Positions 20,706 to 32,536 of a DNA stretch of 64,000 nt are shown here, piece after piece. The position numbers were made by a program, and so were the translations under genes. Origin of the DNA: Hexactinellida sp. DTS-2022 (Eukaryota > Porifera > Hexactinellida); the NCBI GenBank assembly GCA_028753945.1, contig JAPNXP010000001.1:8112501-8176500 (forward strand), read 5' to 3'. Below the pieces are notes generated by a model. The model was not told the DNA's origin. It worked only from the letters and a program-made list of their open reading frames with translations, and searched no databases. How positions within the stretch are numbered: position 1 is the stretch's first letter; the number at the start of each line of letters is the position of its first letter.

Positions 20706-23528
20706 ATGATTTCTATTGAATTGTGGCGTGCTCGCATCGGTTTACATTGTAGCCGCAAATGCAATAACCATAATCAATCAACAACAGACCAAATTGATTC
20801 ATCTGTTTCACTGATCTCGGCTCTTATTGCTTGTATAATAGCAATTCTACTCGTCATTGGCGGCATCGAGATGAATCCTGGGCCTATCACCCCAACTCAA
20901 GATACTCGTCACAAACAAGGTAATTTGATTGATATACGTTATGAATAAGGATAGCCTTTATTGTTATTTTTTAGAACTACTACCAGCAGAGATAAACTCT
21001 ATTATCGACGCACTCCTCTCCACAACACTAACATTTGATCAATTGATCCAGTCCCTGTCTGTCAGCTACAGTTCGCCTAGTTCCATTTGGGGTTCGATCT
21101 GTAAGAAGGTTTACTCGTGTAACAAGCCTGTCAAGAGACACAGCTTGTATTTGAAATGGAGAAACAACTCTCATAGCATAAGAACCCTGGTGAGGGATGC
21201 TTTGAGCGAAGTTAAACCATTAGTAAGTCCCCCTAGTTCGGAGGAACAATTTCACGTGAGTTGTAGCCTTACAAACTTAACTCATCATTGGTAACTTCCA
21301 CTATTCTTAAGGAAGTAAGTTTAAGTGTAGCTGCGTGTTCTGATTTATTTTCGGCACTCGATAACTTAGATTTGAGAAAACTTGAATTTGATTTAGTTGA
21401 CGATAAACTTCTTATTGTGTGGGCATCTTCTGCGTCCGACCAAGCTATGTATGACCGGTTGAAAAGAGATTCTCAGACTGCAAATATTAGTTCTCTAAAT
21501 AGTGATGGTCACGATGTGTATTACATGTTCAATACAACTGAATGTCAGCTATGGGTAGACGGTGCTATGTTTTATGGATTAACTTGTCCACAAAATCTTT
21601 CAGGTTTTTTGCAATTCGAGGAAACTTGCTATTTTTATGAGTGTTTTGATTTTATTCCCACGATAGTAAGTACTTATTGTAAAAGTTTTGTGGAATGTAC
21701 TCCTTTATTGGTTTTGTGGTTGTCTGAAGTACAGCTTGAATGTAGTTTCTTGTATCAAATGTTTGGTAATAAATATGTGTTTTTAAGTGGAGATGACTTG
21801 AGTCTTTTTATTACTTGGGTAAATGTGTTAAGAGATGTGTACAATGCTGATGGTGTTAAGTGCTTAGAAAGTAAATGTACTGATTTTTGTGTTAGAGTTG
21901 TAAGTGAACTTCCACTTCCTCGTTCTCACGATGTGCCTAATATTAAAACTGACAACTTTGAAACAGAAATGGTGATAGAGAGTTCTGAGATTGAAGTTCT
22001 AACTAATTTGAGTGGTAACTGTGGGGAGTTTTATTTCGAACTGAGTGAGTGGGATAATATTTGTATTACCAATTCTACTGGTATAACTTCATTGGTTAGT
22101 AATTGGACTAATGTTTTTGCTGAAAAATTTAAAGATTTAGCCCCAATGTGTGTTTTAAAGTTTGTAAATTATTGGTTGAAGAAACCTGATAGTCGTAAGG
22201 TTAATAGTCCTTTCTTCAGAGCTAGAGCGTCTTGTAAGTTTGAAAATTGTCGATCTTATATCTTTTATATTGATGATGCACTAAATTTGGTAGATAATGA
22301 CATACTTGTCAAAATTTACTCAGAAGGATATTTGTCACTTCAACATACAGATGGACAGAGTGCATTTAGTCGCCATCTATCTTGCAGTGAGCGTAGTAAA
22401 ATGGGAGAATTATTAGTTAATATTTCGGTTAGTAAAATTTATAATAAACAGTTTAATAATTCAAGTAATCCTGGTCTCTGTTATGGTAATTTTACTTCTC
22501 TTAAATCACAAGATTGTTTGCGGAAAGTTAAAGCTGAATTGAAATCTAAGGAGCGATTTTCTGATTTATATATGGAAGATATAACAGCAACCCAGCAGTA
22601 TTTCCGTTATTTACTCCCTGAATCCCTCCTACCAGGCTATGTTCAGTATTTCGTACAGGATCCTTTCATTATTCATATGTATTCTTATAAGCAGCTGGAA
22701 ATTCTAAAACTGATGAAAAGTAAAGATATTGTCTTGAATTTAGATGCGACTGGTTCTCTTATTTCTAAACCCCCTTCCTGTTCTAAGAAAATATATTACT
22801 ATGCCCTTACAATACAACACCCGGAGTTTTCCACTAGTCCCATCCCATTAGCTGAAATGATAAGTAGCGATCATAGCACCGCTGAAATCTCACACTTCCT
22901 AAATAAATGGTGTTTGAGTGTAAAATTATTTAACACAATGGAGCTAAAAATTAAGAAAGTTGAGATAGATTTTAGTTGGGCTATGATACACAGTGCATGT
23001 TTAGCGTTTAACAAATTTACTATTTTTCATTATCTCCAATATTGTTGGGGATTTATAGCTAATAATGAGAACTTAGGTGTTATAACAGTCCTCCATCTCT
23101 GCTTGGCTCATATCATGCACAGAATTAGTTATAATTTAAATAGGAAATTCAAATTAGAAAAGGCTTTAAAAAGAATAATATTGCATGTATTTGGTCGTAT
23201 GGTTAATTGTAGACAAATGAATGAAATTAATCAACTTTTCGGGTTACTTTGTTATATTTTGTGTAGTAAGAAGCAAACTAGTGTTTATTGCACTAAATTA
23301 AACCAACTAGAAGAATGTATTAGGGCGGAGATTAATGTTAGTAATGATGCCCCCAATGAATTCGAGGATGAGACTGAAGTTAAGAGTAATGCTGTAACTT
23401 ACAGAGAGAAATCCCCCCTTGGCAGACATTTTGAAATGATTTATCGTAATACCTTAGTCTCAATAAGCGAATTCGACAATAATTCGCAACTTGATCCTAG
23501 TGTATCTTATAACCCCCAGATAGTTTGA
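20706..23528 (+). CDS. 2A-leader DDE-type transposase-like protein, three exons
   Basis: Joining 20706-20919, 20975-21255 and 21312-23528 gives a 903-residue protein. The two introns are 55 and 56 bp, each with GT..AG ends (AAG/GTAATTT..TTTTTTAG and CAC/GTGAGT..TTCTTAAG), and both joins keep frame (exon 1 leaves one base, exon 2 completes 94 codons). The first ~60 residues hold WRARIGLHC, a hydrophobic stretch and IGGIEMNPGP, a 2A-like ribosome-skipping/signal motif found in many animal transposons; here the usual Asp at its first position is Gly. The large exon has a LNLDATGSLI block, an AEMISSDHSTAEISHFL block, KVEIDFSWAMIHS and HLCLAHIMHR, matching the layout of an RNase-H-fold DDE-like transposase with two visible Asp residues. 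Superfamily assignment is uncertain. The frame is undamaged, so the copy may be young. The tandem hairpin array begins 155 bp downstream. Confidence 0.7.
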
Positions 23529-23682
23529 ATTGTGAGGACTAGAGGAGGGTTTTTTTATGGGCCACCTTGGTGTATAAATTACGCACTATTTTTGCGAGTT
23601 ACACCACGATTTTGGTCGGTCGCTGCAGCGTGGGAAAATTAATTGCATTTTTTTTGGTGGTTAAACTGAGTTACAAGGACTT

Positions 23683-23810
23683 AAAAAATCCAAAATTGCA
23701 GCTGTGCCGACGCATGTTCCTTTGGTGGCACTATATTTTGGTGGTGGTTTATTGATAGTGCCTCCAATGGAACATGCTGTCGGCACAGGCTGCAATTTTG
23801 GATTTTTTTT
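23683..23810 (+). repeat. Array palindrome 1
   Basis: Stem of about 53 bp per arm, with loop near TTTTGGTGGTGGTTTATTG. Left arm starts AAAAAATCCAAAATTGCAG. Confidence 0.9.
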
Positions 23811-25124
23811 CGCCATGTCATCATCACTATGAAGGTGTTAAACTATTTCAGAAAAGTGATTCAAAAGGCAACGACCCTTAGTGAGTTGGAAGTTTCGTTT
23901 TAGCTCACTTCATTTGAGAGATATTCAAGTTTCAGTAGAATATAATATGTGCTGAGTCAGCATTTTTTAGGTGCCGTTTGGGTATTCACCCAACTCCTAC
24001 CAACCCATGCGAATTATTTAATTCACAAAATTGTAAAAATACATTTTTTTACGATGTCATAATCACCTCAAGGTGTCAAGACCCACTTGTATAGGTGGTA
24101 CCTGGCATAAGGACCAATTGATAAATTGAAAGTTTGTTTCTATCTTGTATCATCTCCGAGATTAATGAAATTTAGCTAATTAGTATAAATATTTAATTAA
24201 TTTATTTATTATTTAACACCATTATTATATACAGCAAAATAAATTAAGTTCAATTATTTGCAATTATTATTAATTTAAATTGAATTTCACTAAAATATTT
24301 GAATTCCACGCACTCGATAACCCCAATAATCTATTTGGAACCATCTCTATACGGTAAACACAGAGCGAATTAATTAGAATTAAATATGTCAGTACATTAA
24401 TTGTGCAAGAATATTCTCGCCGAAATAAATATGATCACTTAATCTGTCGTTGTTGTGGTATCAAAATCTTAACGGTTCTATCATAAACCATCTTTAGTTT
24501 AATGCCATTCATTCATTACTTATTGATAATAAATTAAATTATTAGTTATCAATTTTAGCAATGTTATCCACGGTGATTTGAGTTTAGTCAACAAATTCCT
24601 TATATCATTATATTTTATTTAATCCATTGTATAGTAATACTACAATTAAATAGAAGCCAGCTGGAATTTATAAGTTGAATCAATATATTTATCTCAAGTT
24701 GAAACAATAGAGTAAGATTTAACAAGTTAAATCAATATAATTATTACAAGTTGAAACAATAGAATTAGATTTAACACTTTTACTGAAATTGAAGTGTGAG
24801 TAAACAAAGAAATTTCAAACCCCATTTATGGCAGAAATTAAACATATTTTTGAAAATATTCCTCTCCCATCAGACGCAGAATTTTATGGTGAATCCAAAT
24901 GTGAAATAAAATTTGGGGGTTTAGTAAAACATATTTTGAGTTATGGACCAGACAAATTTTGAAAGGTGTTAAAGATGTGTCAAAAATTCGTTAATCAAAA
25001 ATCGTAACCCCAGGTGCAAATTAGACGGTCCATACGCACCTACATGCCAAGTTTCAGCCCTCCATGTATTTAGGTGTGGCCAGGGCACCTGCTACGGAGA
25101 AAAAATAAAAATAAAAATAAAAAT

Positions 25125-25251
25125 AAAAATCCAAAATTGCAGCTGTGCCGACGCATGTTCCTTTGGTGGCACTATATTTTGGTGGTGGTTTATTGATAGT
25201 GCCTCCAATGGGACATGCTGTCAGCACAGCTGCAATTTTGTATTTTTTTTT
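25125..25251 (+). repeat. Array palindrome 2
   Basis: Same palindrome, preceded by (AAAAAT)n. The right arm carries a few substitutions (GGGACATG, TCAGCACAG). Confidence 0.9.
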
Positions 25252-26344
25252 CGCCATGTCATCATCACTATGAAGGTGTTAAAATATATCAAAAGGTGTT
25301 ACGGAAGGCATCGACCCTTAGAGTGGCGGAAGTTTCCATTTAGTTCACTTCATTTTAGAGATATTCAAGTTTGAGTAGAATATAATAGCTGATGACTCAG
25401 CATTTTTTATGTGAGTGTTGGGTCATCACCCAACTTCAAATAACCCATTTTATATATAGAATTCACAAAATTGTGAAAAACACATTTTTTTTACGATGTC
25501 ATCATCACCTCAAGGTGTCAATACCCATTTGTAGAGGTGTTACGTGACATTGGGATCAATTGATAAATTGGAAGTTTGTTTCTATCTTTTTTGAATTCTG
25601 AGATTTATGATATTTAATTAATTAGTATAAATAAATATTATTATTATTTATAATTTAACACCAATTTCAATGTCAACTTACAATTATTAAGTTAAATTAT
25701 TTTGTCATAAATAAATAATTAATTAATTTGGTAATCAAATTTCAATTCCGCACACTCGATAACCCCTAATACACAAATTGGAAGTATCTATATAAGTCAT
25801 ATACTGACTGAATTAATTATAATAAATTACGTCAGTCTATTAACAGTGCAAGAATATTCTCGCAGAAATAAATATAATCACTTAATCTGTCGTTGTTGTG
25901 GAATGTAAAATCTTAGGTTTCAATTAGAAAATAGAAGCCTACTCGATCTCACAAGTTGAATCAATATAATTATTACAAGTTGAAACAATGGAATTAGATT
26001 TCACAGTTTTACTGAAATTGAAGTGTGAGTAAACAAAGAAATTTCAACCCCCATTAATGGCAGAAATAAAACTCTTTATTAAAAGTTTTCTTCTCCCATC
26101 AGACGCAGAACTTTATGGTGAATCCAAATGTGGAATAAAATTTGGGGGTTTAGTAAAATATTTTTTGAGTTATGGACCAGACAAATTTTGAAAGGTGTTA
26201 AAGATGTGTCAAAAATTTGTTAATCAAAAATCGTAACCCCAGGTGCAAATTAGACGTCGACTCCGAACCAACATTCCAAGTTTAAGCCCTCTATGTATAT
26301 AGGTGTGGCCAGGGCACCTGCTACGGAGAAATAAAAATAATAAT

Positions 26345-26474
26345 AAAAAAACCAAAATTGCATCCTGTGCCGACGCATGTTCCTTTGGTGGCACTATATT
26401 TTGTTGGTGGTTTATTGATAGTGCCTCCAATGGAACATGCTGTCGGCACAGGATGCAATTTTGGATTTTTTTTT
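26345..26474 (+). repeat. Array palindrome 3
   Basis: Same palindrome. Both arms share the variant CATCCTGTGCC / GGCACAGGATG, so a change has been copied to both arms. Confidence 0.9.
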
Positions 26475-27554
26475 CGCCAAGTCATCATCACTTTGAAGGT
26501 GTTATTTTATTTCAGAAAGGTGTTTCAGAAGGCAACGACCCTTAGAGTGGTGGAAGTTTCCATTTTGCTCACTTCATTTGAGAGATATTCAAGTTTCAGT
26601 AGAATATAATCTGTAATGACTCAGCATTTTTTAAGTGGGTGTTGGGTTTACACCCAACTCCAACAAACCAATGCGAATTATTTTATTCAAAAAATTGTAA
26701 AAATACATTTTTTTGACAATTTCATCATCACTTTAAGGTGTCAAGACCCATTTGTAGAGGTGTTACTTGGCATAAGGATCAATTGATAAATTGGAAGTTT
26801 GTTTCTATCTAGTATAATCTCTGAGATTTTTGATATTTAATTAATTAGTATAAATAATTATTAATTTATTAGTAATTTAACACCATTATTATGTACAGCA
26901 AAATAAATGAAGTTCAATTATTTGCAATTATTATTAATTTAAATTAAATTTCACTATCATATTTGAATTCAGCTCACTTGATAACCCCAATAATCTAATT
27001 GGAACCGTCTCTATAAGTTAAACACAAAGCGAATTAATTAGAATTAAATATGTCATGTATCCATTGTGCAAGAATATTCTAAGCAGAAATAAATATAATC
27101 ACATAATCTGTCGTTGTTATGAAATATATAATCTTAGTTTTCAATTAGAAAATAGAAGCCTACTCGATCTCGCAAGTGGAATCAATATAATTATTACAAG
27201 TTGAAACAATAGTATTAGATTTAACACTTTCAATTGAACTGAAGTGTTAGTAAACAAAGGAAACTTGCAACTCAATTGTGGCACAAATGGAACCCAATTT
27301 AAAAATTCGTGCACTGTGAAAAGGTGTAGAATTAGATTCTCTATCGAATGCATATAAATTTAATATTCTCGCACTATTTATTGTGCTTTTTCTAACATTA
27401 AACAGGTGTAAAAATGTGTCCAAAAAAGTGTTATAAAAAATCGTGACCCCAGGTGCACATCTGTAACCCATGAGACACATATCCTGAAAATTTGGGCTCT
27501 TAGTTAGTAAAACTCTGTTCTGTGGAGTGGCTACGGATAAATAATAATAATAAT

Positions 27555-27684
27555 AAAATCCAAAATTGCAGCCTGTGCCGACGCATGCTCCTTTGGTGGC
27601 ACTATATTTTGTTGGTAGTTTATTGATAGTGCCTCCAAAGAAACATGCTGTCGGCGCAAGCTGCAATTTTGGATTATTTTTTTT
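27555..27684 (+). repeat. Array palindrome 4
   Basis: Same palindrome, with GCGCAAGC in the right arm and an (ATA)n run before it. Confidence 0.9.
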
Positions 27685-28757
27685 CGCCAATACATCATCA
27701 CTATAAAGGTGTTAAATTATTTCAGAAAGGTGTTTCAGAATGCTACGACCCTTAGAGTGGTGGAAGTTTCCATTTAGTTCACTTCATTTTAGAGATATTC
27801 AAGTTTGAGTAGAATATAATAGCTGATGACTCAGCATTTTTTATGTGAGTGTTGGGTCATCACCCAACATCAACTAACCCATTTTAAATATTGAATTAAC
27901 AAAATTGTAAAAACACCTTTTTTTAGCGATGTCATCATCAGCTCAAGGTGTCAAGACCCACTTGTATAGGTGGCACGTGCCATAAGGACCAATTGATAAA
28001 TTGAAAGTTTGTTTCTATCTTCTATGATCTCTGAGATTTATGATATTTAATTAATTAGTATGAATAATTATTAATAATATTTATAATTTAACACCAATTT
28101 CAATGTCAACTTAGATTTATTAAGTTTAATTATTTTGTCATAAATAATTAATTAATTAATTTGGCTATCAAATTTCAATTCCGCACACTCGATAACCCCT
28201 AATAAACAAATTGGGAGCATCTATATAAGTCATATACTGACTTAATTAATTAATATTAATTACGTCAGTATATTAACAGTGCAAGAGTATTCTTGCAGAA
28301 GGAAATATAATCACATAATCTGTCGTTGTTATGGAATGTAGAATCTTAGTTTTCAATTGGAAAATAGAAGCCTACTCGATCTCACAAGTTGAATCAATAT
28401 AATAATAACGAGTTGAAACAATAGAATTAGATTTAACACTTTCAATTGTACTGAAGTGTTAGTAAACAAAGGAAACTTGCAACTCAATTGTGGCACAAAC
28501 TAAGTACAATTTGAAAATTCGTGCACTGTAAAAAGGTGTAGAATTTAATTCTCTATCAAATGCATATAAATTTAATTTTCAGGTACTATTTATTGTTCCT
28601 GTTTCAATATTAAACAGGTGCAAAAATGTGTCCAAAAAAATGTGATAAAAAATCGTGACCCCAGGTGCACATCTGCAACCCATGAGACACATATCCTGAA
28701 AATTTGGGTTCTTAGTTAATTAAACTCTGGTCAGTAGAGAGGCTACGGACCAATAAT

Positions 28758-28885
28758 AAAATCCAAAATTGCAGCCTGTGCCGACGCATGTTCCTTTGGT
28801 GGCACTATATTTTGTTGGTTGTTTATTTATAGTGCCTCCAAAAGAACATGCTGTCGGCGCAGGCTGCAATTTTGGATTTTTTTTT
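28758..28885 (+). repeat. Array palindrome 5
   Basis: Same palindrome, with loop TTTTGTTGGTTGTTTATTT and right arm GTCGGCGCAGGC. Confidence 0.9.
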
Positions 28886-30192
28886 CGCCATGTCATCATC
28901 ACTATGAAGGTGTTAAATTATTTCAAAAAGGTGTTACAGAAGGCATCGACCCTTAGAGTGGTGGAAGTTTCCATTTAGTTCATATAATTTTAGAGATATT
29001 CAAGTTTGAGTAGAATATAATAGCTGATGACTCAGCATTTTTTATGTGTGTGTTGGGTCATCACCCAACATCAACTAACCCATTTTAAATATCGAATTAA
29101 CAAAATTGTAAAAATACATTTTTTTGACGATGTCATAATCACCTCAAGGTGTCAAGACCCACTTGTATAGGTGGTACCTGGCATAAGGACCAATTGATAA
29201 ATTGAAAGTTTGTTTCTATCTTGTATCATCTCTGAGATTAATGAAATTTATCTAATTAGTATAAATATTTAATTTATTTATTTATTATTTAACACCATTA
29301 TTATATACAGCAAAATAAATTAAGTTCAATTATTTGCAATTATTATTAATTTAAATTGAATTTCACTATAATATTTGAATTCCACGCACTCGATAACCCC
29401 AATAATCTATTTGGAACCGTCTATAAGTTAAATACAAAATGAATTAATTATAATTAATTAAGTCAGTCATTAATTGTGCAAGAATATTCTCGCCGAAATA
29501 AATATAATCACTTAATCTGTCGTTGTTGTGGAATGTAGAATCTTAACGGTTCTATCATAAACCATCTTTAGTTTAATGCCATTCATTCATTATGTATTGA
29601 TAATAAATTATATTATTAGTTATTTATTTTAGCAATGTTATCCATGGTTGGTTGAGTTGAGTCAACAAATTCCTTATATTATATTATTTAATTTAATCAA
29701 TTGTATAGTAATACTAAAATTAAATAGAAGCCAGCTGGAATTTATAAGTTAAATCAATATAATTATCGCAAGTTGAATCACTAGAGTAGGATTTAACAAG
29801 TTAAATCAATATAATTATTACAAGTTGAAACAATAGAATTAGATTTAACACTTTACTGAAATTGAAGTGTCAGTAAACAAAGAAATTTCAACCCCCATTT
29901 ATGGCAGAAATTGACCCCTTTATTGAAAAATTTCTTCTCCCATCAGACGCAGAATTTTATGGCGAATCCAAATGTGAAATAAAATTTTGGGGTTTAGTAA
30001 AACATTTTTTGAGTTATGGACCAGACAAATTTTGAAAGGTGTTAAAGATGTGTCAAAAATTTGTTAATACAAAATCGTAACCCCAGGTGCAAATTAGACG
30101 TCGACTCCGAATCTACATGCCAAGTTTCAGCCCTCTATGTATACAGGTGTGGCCAGGGCACCTGCTACGGAGAAATAATAATAATATAAATA

Positions 30193-30376
30193 AAGGCAGT
30201 GATTCCAATACTGGGCCACTATACTATAGTATAGTCGGCACAGTAATAATAATATACCAAAGCACTAAGACCAATACTGGGCCACTATACTATAGTATAG
30301 TCGGCACAGTAATAATAACTAACCAAAGCACTAAGACCAATACTGGGCCACTATACTATAGTATAGTCGGCACAGT
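30193..30376 (-). repeat. Second hairpin motif, three copies inside the array
   Basis: Three tandem copies of GGGCCACTATACTATAGTAT followed by AGTCGGCACAGT, period about 60-65 bp, reversed relative to 17652-17955. They fill the slot between the GCTACGGAGA end of one body and palindrome 6. Confidence 0.9.
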
Positions 30377-30380
30377 AATA

Positions 30381-30509
30381 AAAAAATCCAAAATTGCACC
30401 CTGTGCCGACGCATGTTCCTTTGGTGGCACTATATTTTGTTGGTTGTTTATTGATAGTGCCTCCAAAGGAACATGCTGTCGGCGCAGGCTGCAATTTTGG
30501 ATTTTTTTT
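30381..30509 (+). repeat. Array palindrome 6
   Basis: Directly follows the three second-type hairpins. Left arm variant GCACCCTGTGCC. Almost identical to palindrome 7. Confidence 0.9.
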
Positions 30510-31221
30510 CGCCAAGTCATCAACGCCCAAGGTGTGAAGAAGCATTTGTTAATTGGTCCGAGTCACAAGGAACGGTAGATAAATTTGAAGTTTGTTTCTA
30601 TCTTAAACCATCTTGAGTTTGATGCCATTCATTCATTATGTATTGATAATAAATTATATTATTAGTTATTTATATTAGCATTGTTATCCACGGTTGAGTT
30701 GAATTAAGTCAACAAATTCCTTATATTATATTATTTTATTTAATCCATTGTATGGTAAATTACATAGAAGCCAGCTGCAATTTATAAGTTAAATCAATTT
30801 AATTATCGCAAGTTGAATCAATAGAGTAAGATTTAACAAGTTAAATCAATATAATTATTACAAGTTGAAACAATGGAATTAGATTTAACAGTTATACTGA
30901 AACTGAAGTGTGAGTAAACAAAGAAATTTCAACCCCCATTTATGGCAGAAATAAAACTCTTTATTGAAAGTTTTCTTCTCCCATCAGACGCAGAATTTTA
31001 TGGTGAATCCAAATGTGAAATAAAATTTGGGGGTTTAGTAAAACATATTTTGTGTTATGGACCAGACAAATTTTGAAAGGTGTTAAAGATGTGTCAAAAA
31101 TTTCTTAATCAAAAATCGTAACCCCAGGTGCAAATTAGACGGTACCATCGCACCTACATGCCAAGTTTAAGCCCATCAACTATAAAGCTCTGGCCAGGGC
31201 ACCGTCTACGGAGAAAAAAAT

Positions 31222-31350
31222 AAAAAATCCAAAATTGCACCCTGTGCCGACGCATGTTCCTTTGGTGGCACTATATTTTGTTGGTTGTTTATTGATAGTG
31301 CCTCCAAAGGAACATGCTGTCGGCGCAGGCTGCAATTTTGGATTTTTTTT
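31222..31350 (+). repeat. Array palindrome 7
   Basis: Same sequence as palindrome 6 at an 841-bp offset. The similarity continues for about 560 bp into the body, marking a recent tandem duplication. Confidence 0.9.
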
Positions 31351-31906
31351 CGCCAAGTCATCAACGCCCAAGGTGTGAAGAAGCATTTGTTAATTGGTCC
31401 GAGTCACAAGGAACGGTAGATAAATTTGAAGTTTGTTTCTTTCTTAAACCATCTTGAGTTTGATGCCATTCATTCATTATGTATTGATAATAAATTATAT
31501 TATTAGTTATTTATATTAGCATTGTTATCCACGGTTGAGTTGAATTAAGTCAACAAATTCCTTATATTATATTATTTTATTTAATACATTGTATGGTAAA
31601 TTAAATAGAAGCCAGCTGTAATTTATAAGTTAAATCAATTTAATTATCGCAAGTTGAATCAATAGAGTAAGATTTAACAAGTTAAATCAATATAATTATT
31701 ACAAGTTGAAACAATGGAATTAGATTTAACAGTTATACTGAAACTGAAGTGTGAGTAAACAAAGAAATTTCAACCCCCATTTATGGCAGAAATTAAACAT
31801 ATTTTTGAAAATATTCCTCTCCCATCAGACGCAGAATTTTATGGTGAATCCAAATGTGAAATAAAATTTGGGGGTTTAGTAAAACATATTAATAATAAAA
31901 ATAATA

Positions 31907-32018
31907 AAGGCAGTGATTCCAATACTGGGCCACTATACTATAGTATAGTCGGCACAGTAAAAATAAAGGCAGTAAGATTAGAACTGGGCCACTATACTAT
32001 AGTATAGTCGGCACAGTA
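31907..32018 (-). repeat. Second hairpin motif, two copies at the right end of the array
   Basis: The last unit body is cut at AAAACATATT and followed by an (AATAAT) run and two copies of the second hairpin. After GGCACAGTAAA the array stops. Confidence 0.85.
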
Positions 32019-32536
32019 AAAAACCCTGTACTAGAGTAAATGTGTCTTTTGTCAAATAGATATTTCAGAAAACTCAGATTCGAACTACTAAGTAACTTTC
32101 AGCCATTTATCGCTAATTACACAAAAAGACTATTGAAAAGGTCCCTTTGGACTGAGCTCTATTTTACTATTTAACCTGTACTATAAACATTTTCTCATAA
32201 TAAATGATTATTAATACAAAAAGAAAAAAGCTAGTCTACTGCATGCTGAATTAATTAACACAAAATTTGCAAAATATCTCACTATAAAAATTGTTTTAAT
32301 TATATCTCGCGGTCCTACAAAAAGTGCCTCGCGATCCCTAAAGGGATGTTGATACTGCGTTCGGAAATTTCTGACAACGGTTTTCTTTTATATATTAATT
32401 AATTAAGTAGTGCAAATAACGTACATGCACCATACACATTGTACAAATTAAAGTAAGCTACAGTAAATCAAAATATATTATTAATTTATTATAAGTAATT
32501 CGAATAATCAATCAATAAATGGATACAAGTGGCAAT
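32019..32536. other. Gap between the array and the thiolase gene
   Basis: AT-rich single-copy DNA downstream of the thiolase stop codon; probably includes its 3' untranslated region. No gene seen. Confidence 0.5.

Larger units (their letters stand above)
23683..32018 (+). repeat. Tandem array of hairpin-headed repeat units
   Basis: Seven large palindromes in one orientation, starting at 23683, 25125, 26345, 27555, 28758, 30381 and 31222, head units of about 1442, 1220, 1210, 1203, 1623 and 841 bp plus a truncated last one. Bodies share ordered blocks: CGCCATGTCATCATCAC, a GTTGGGTCATCACCCAAC hairpin, CACCTCAAGGTG, TTATCGAGTGTGCGG (reversed), TCTGTCGTTGTT, AAGTTGAAACAATAG, AGTAAACAAAG, and a CCCCAGGTGCA block before GCTACGGA. 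There are two tail types: type A has GTGCACATCTGYAACCC, type B has GCAAATTAGACG and AGGTGTGGCCAGGGCACC. No conserved protein frame crosses units; the open frames seen are translations of the palindromes. Between GCTACGGA and the next palindrome is a variable slot of A/TAATAA repeats or second-type hairpins. Confidence 0.9.

Noticed and set aside
27780..27870. CTGATGA next to a hairpin in the repeat body, as in hammerhead ribozymes found in some satellites
   Set aside because: The required GAAA after stem II and a pairing third stem are absent, and several units mutate the CTGATGA itself. GCTGATGACTCAGC is just a small palindrome.
30087..30578. Open frames across the palindromes (here 163 codons, also 27247-27690, 26303-26545 and others)
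   Set aside because: They translate the palindrome and the second hairpin, appear on both strands, and change frame between units. The repeated VPTHVPLVALYF-type peptide is a by-product.
23683..32018. CRISPR-like array of repeats and spacers
   Set aside because: The periods are about 1 kb, the repeats are long palindromes, and the context is eukaryotic; there are no short equal spacers.
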